Translations under genes and position numbers: made by a program | Shown here: in pieces, positions 63,374 through 64,000 of the stretch | Layout of the letters: each line of letters opens with the position of its first letter | Numbering within the stretch: the first letter of the stretch is position 1 | From: Flavobacterium galactosidilyticum | Lineage (GTDB): Bacteria; Bacteroidota; Bacteroidia; Flavobacteriales; Flavobacteriaceae | DNA: 64,000 bases | Reading direction: 5' to 3' | NCBI RefSeq assembly: GCF_020911945.1 | Contig: NZ_CP087135.1 | Span: 3,128,501 to 3,192,500 of the forward strand | The notes under the pieces: generated by a model | What the model was told of the DNA's origin: nothing | What the model saw: the letters and a program-made list of their open reading frames with translations, nothing else | Database searches by the model: none

Positions 63374-64000
63374 TTAATGCTTTTCTAAAAGCGTTTCCAA
63401 TACTTCTGCTTCTGTTCCATTGGTAAAAGGGATCTTCAACATCTGTGAAAGTGTTGGTGCAATTTGTGTAATATATTTTTTAGAGTGTAATTCTCCCTTT
63501 GGCACTTGCCATCCATAAAAAATCAAAGGCACATGTGTATCATAACTATTAGGCGAACCATGTGTAGTCCCTGTGGCTTGGTATTGCATATAACCCGTTT
63601 TATCCAAAACAACAATCTCACCATTCTGTTTAGGATCATACCCCTTAGAAATAAAGCTTAAAAAATAATCATCACCAGAAGATGCTAAAATTTCCTCTTC
63701 AGTATATACTCTTTTTACTTGTTCTTGCGCCATCAAAAATTCTTTGAAGCTTTGTTTCACCTTTGTTAATTCTAAACCTTTCTTTTTTATAATTTCTTTA
63801 TTGAAAAACAGATTAAAATTCGAATAATCCAATATTAAATCAGCACCAAAAGTTTCATTAGAATATTTTTTTAATCCTGTAACGATATCTTTTGAAGGAA
63901 TATTTTTTACATTGTATTTATTATCCTTCAAATAATTTGGATTTTCAGCTCCAGCGTGATCTGCCGTCAGAAAAAGTAGATAATTATCCTTTCCCACTGT
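63374..64000 (-). CDS. pafA: Alkaline phosphatase family protein, PafA-like (5' end outside window)
   Basis: The C-terminal 207-plus residues of a phosphodiesterase/nucleotide-pyrophosphatase-fold enzyme; the gene continues beyond base 64000, and the GTG at 63997 is internal. The metal-ligand block FLTADHAGAENPNYL (D-H) and TTHGSPNSYDTHVPLIFYGW, with its conserved His, match the phosphate-insensitive PafA phosphatase of Bacteroidetes. The tail YITQIAPTLSQMLKIPFTNGTEAEVLETLL is typical. The class is unrelated in sequence to the PhoA-type enzyme beside it. It would release phosphate from esters outside the cytoplasm even when phosphate is plentiful. Confidence 0.88.
   Translation of the reverse strand, partial: TVGKDNYLLFLTADHAGAENPNYLKDNKYNVKNIPSKDIVTGLKKYSNETFGADLILDYSNFNLFFNKEIIKKKGLELTKVKQSFKEFLMAQEQVKRVYTEEEILASSGDDYFLSFISKGYDPKQNGEIVVLDKTGYMQYQATGTTHGSPNSYDTHVPLIFYGWQVPKGELHSKKYITQIAPTLSQMLKIPFTNGTEAEVLETLLEKH

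Overview
The window is a chromosomal segment of a Bacteroidetes bacterium, almost certainly a Flavobacterium or close relative. The evidence is the low GC content, the many promoters with the Bacteroidetes -7 box TAnnTTTG, A-rich leaders without Shine-Dalgarno sequences, TonB receptor/DUF4249 gene pairs, a cyclophilin-FKBP fusion, a monomeric isocitrate dehydrogenase and a PafA-type alkaline phosphatase. Nearly all of it is ordinary, densely packed core genome. I see no tRNA, rRNA, CRISPR array, prophage or defence island. The only mobile element is one intact IS3-family insertion near the right edge.

Layout. 1-10 kb: end of a DEAD-box RNA helicase, a secreted lactonase-fold protein, then a cluster of a BatA/VWA membrane protein, a dihydroorotase-like protein that has lost most of its metal ligands, and a small membrane protein; next an esterase, a metallo-beta-lactamase-fold hydrolase with a small membrane protein, an unrecognised conserved 486-residue protein and the peroxiredoxin Bcp. 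10-15 kb: an endonuclease III lacking its iron-sulfur cysteines, an ECF sigma factor with a 47-residue companion gene, and uvrA. 14.7-21.7 kb: an outer membrane barrel protein and a small membrane protein, then a cell-surface polysaccharide operon on the minus strand (DUF4834, YfhO, glycosyltransferase, flippase). 21.7-29 kb: two outer membrane proteins, a GNAT-like protein, the cyclophilin-FKBP isomerase and a secreted M14 peptidase. 29-38 kb: trmD, rplS with a structured leader, icd, a TonB receptor with its DUF4249 lipoprotein, thiamine pyrophosphokinase and rlmF. 38-51 kb: a second TonB receptor, uvrB, a TerB-like protein, a dipeptide epimerase paired with an alpha-oxoamine-synthase-like enzyme, several small genes, SelO and a lipoprotein. 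51-64 kb: sucC, gltBD, lysA, a Tat-exported alkaline phosphatase, the IS3-family element, and the end of a PafA-type phosphatase.

How the genes work together. sucC, icd, gltBD and lysA form a carbon/nitrogen core in which 2-oxoglutarate feeds glutamate synthesis and then lysine and peptidoglycan precursor synthesis. uvrA, uvrB and nth serve DNA repair. The two alkaline phosphatases, two TonB receptors, M14 peptidase and lactonase-fold protein are exported and suit scavenging of polymers, peptides and phosphate.

The most interesting signals are modest: the metal-ligand-deficient dihydroorotase homologue, the iron-sulfur-free Nth, a family of about 80-160 bp degenerate intergenic repeats present in three copies, a seven-unit 7-bp tandem repeat against the thiamine pyrophosphokinase start codon, the rplS leader, and an IS whose transposase needs a -1 frameshift. 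I did not find a convincing new multi-gene system.
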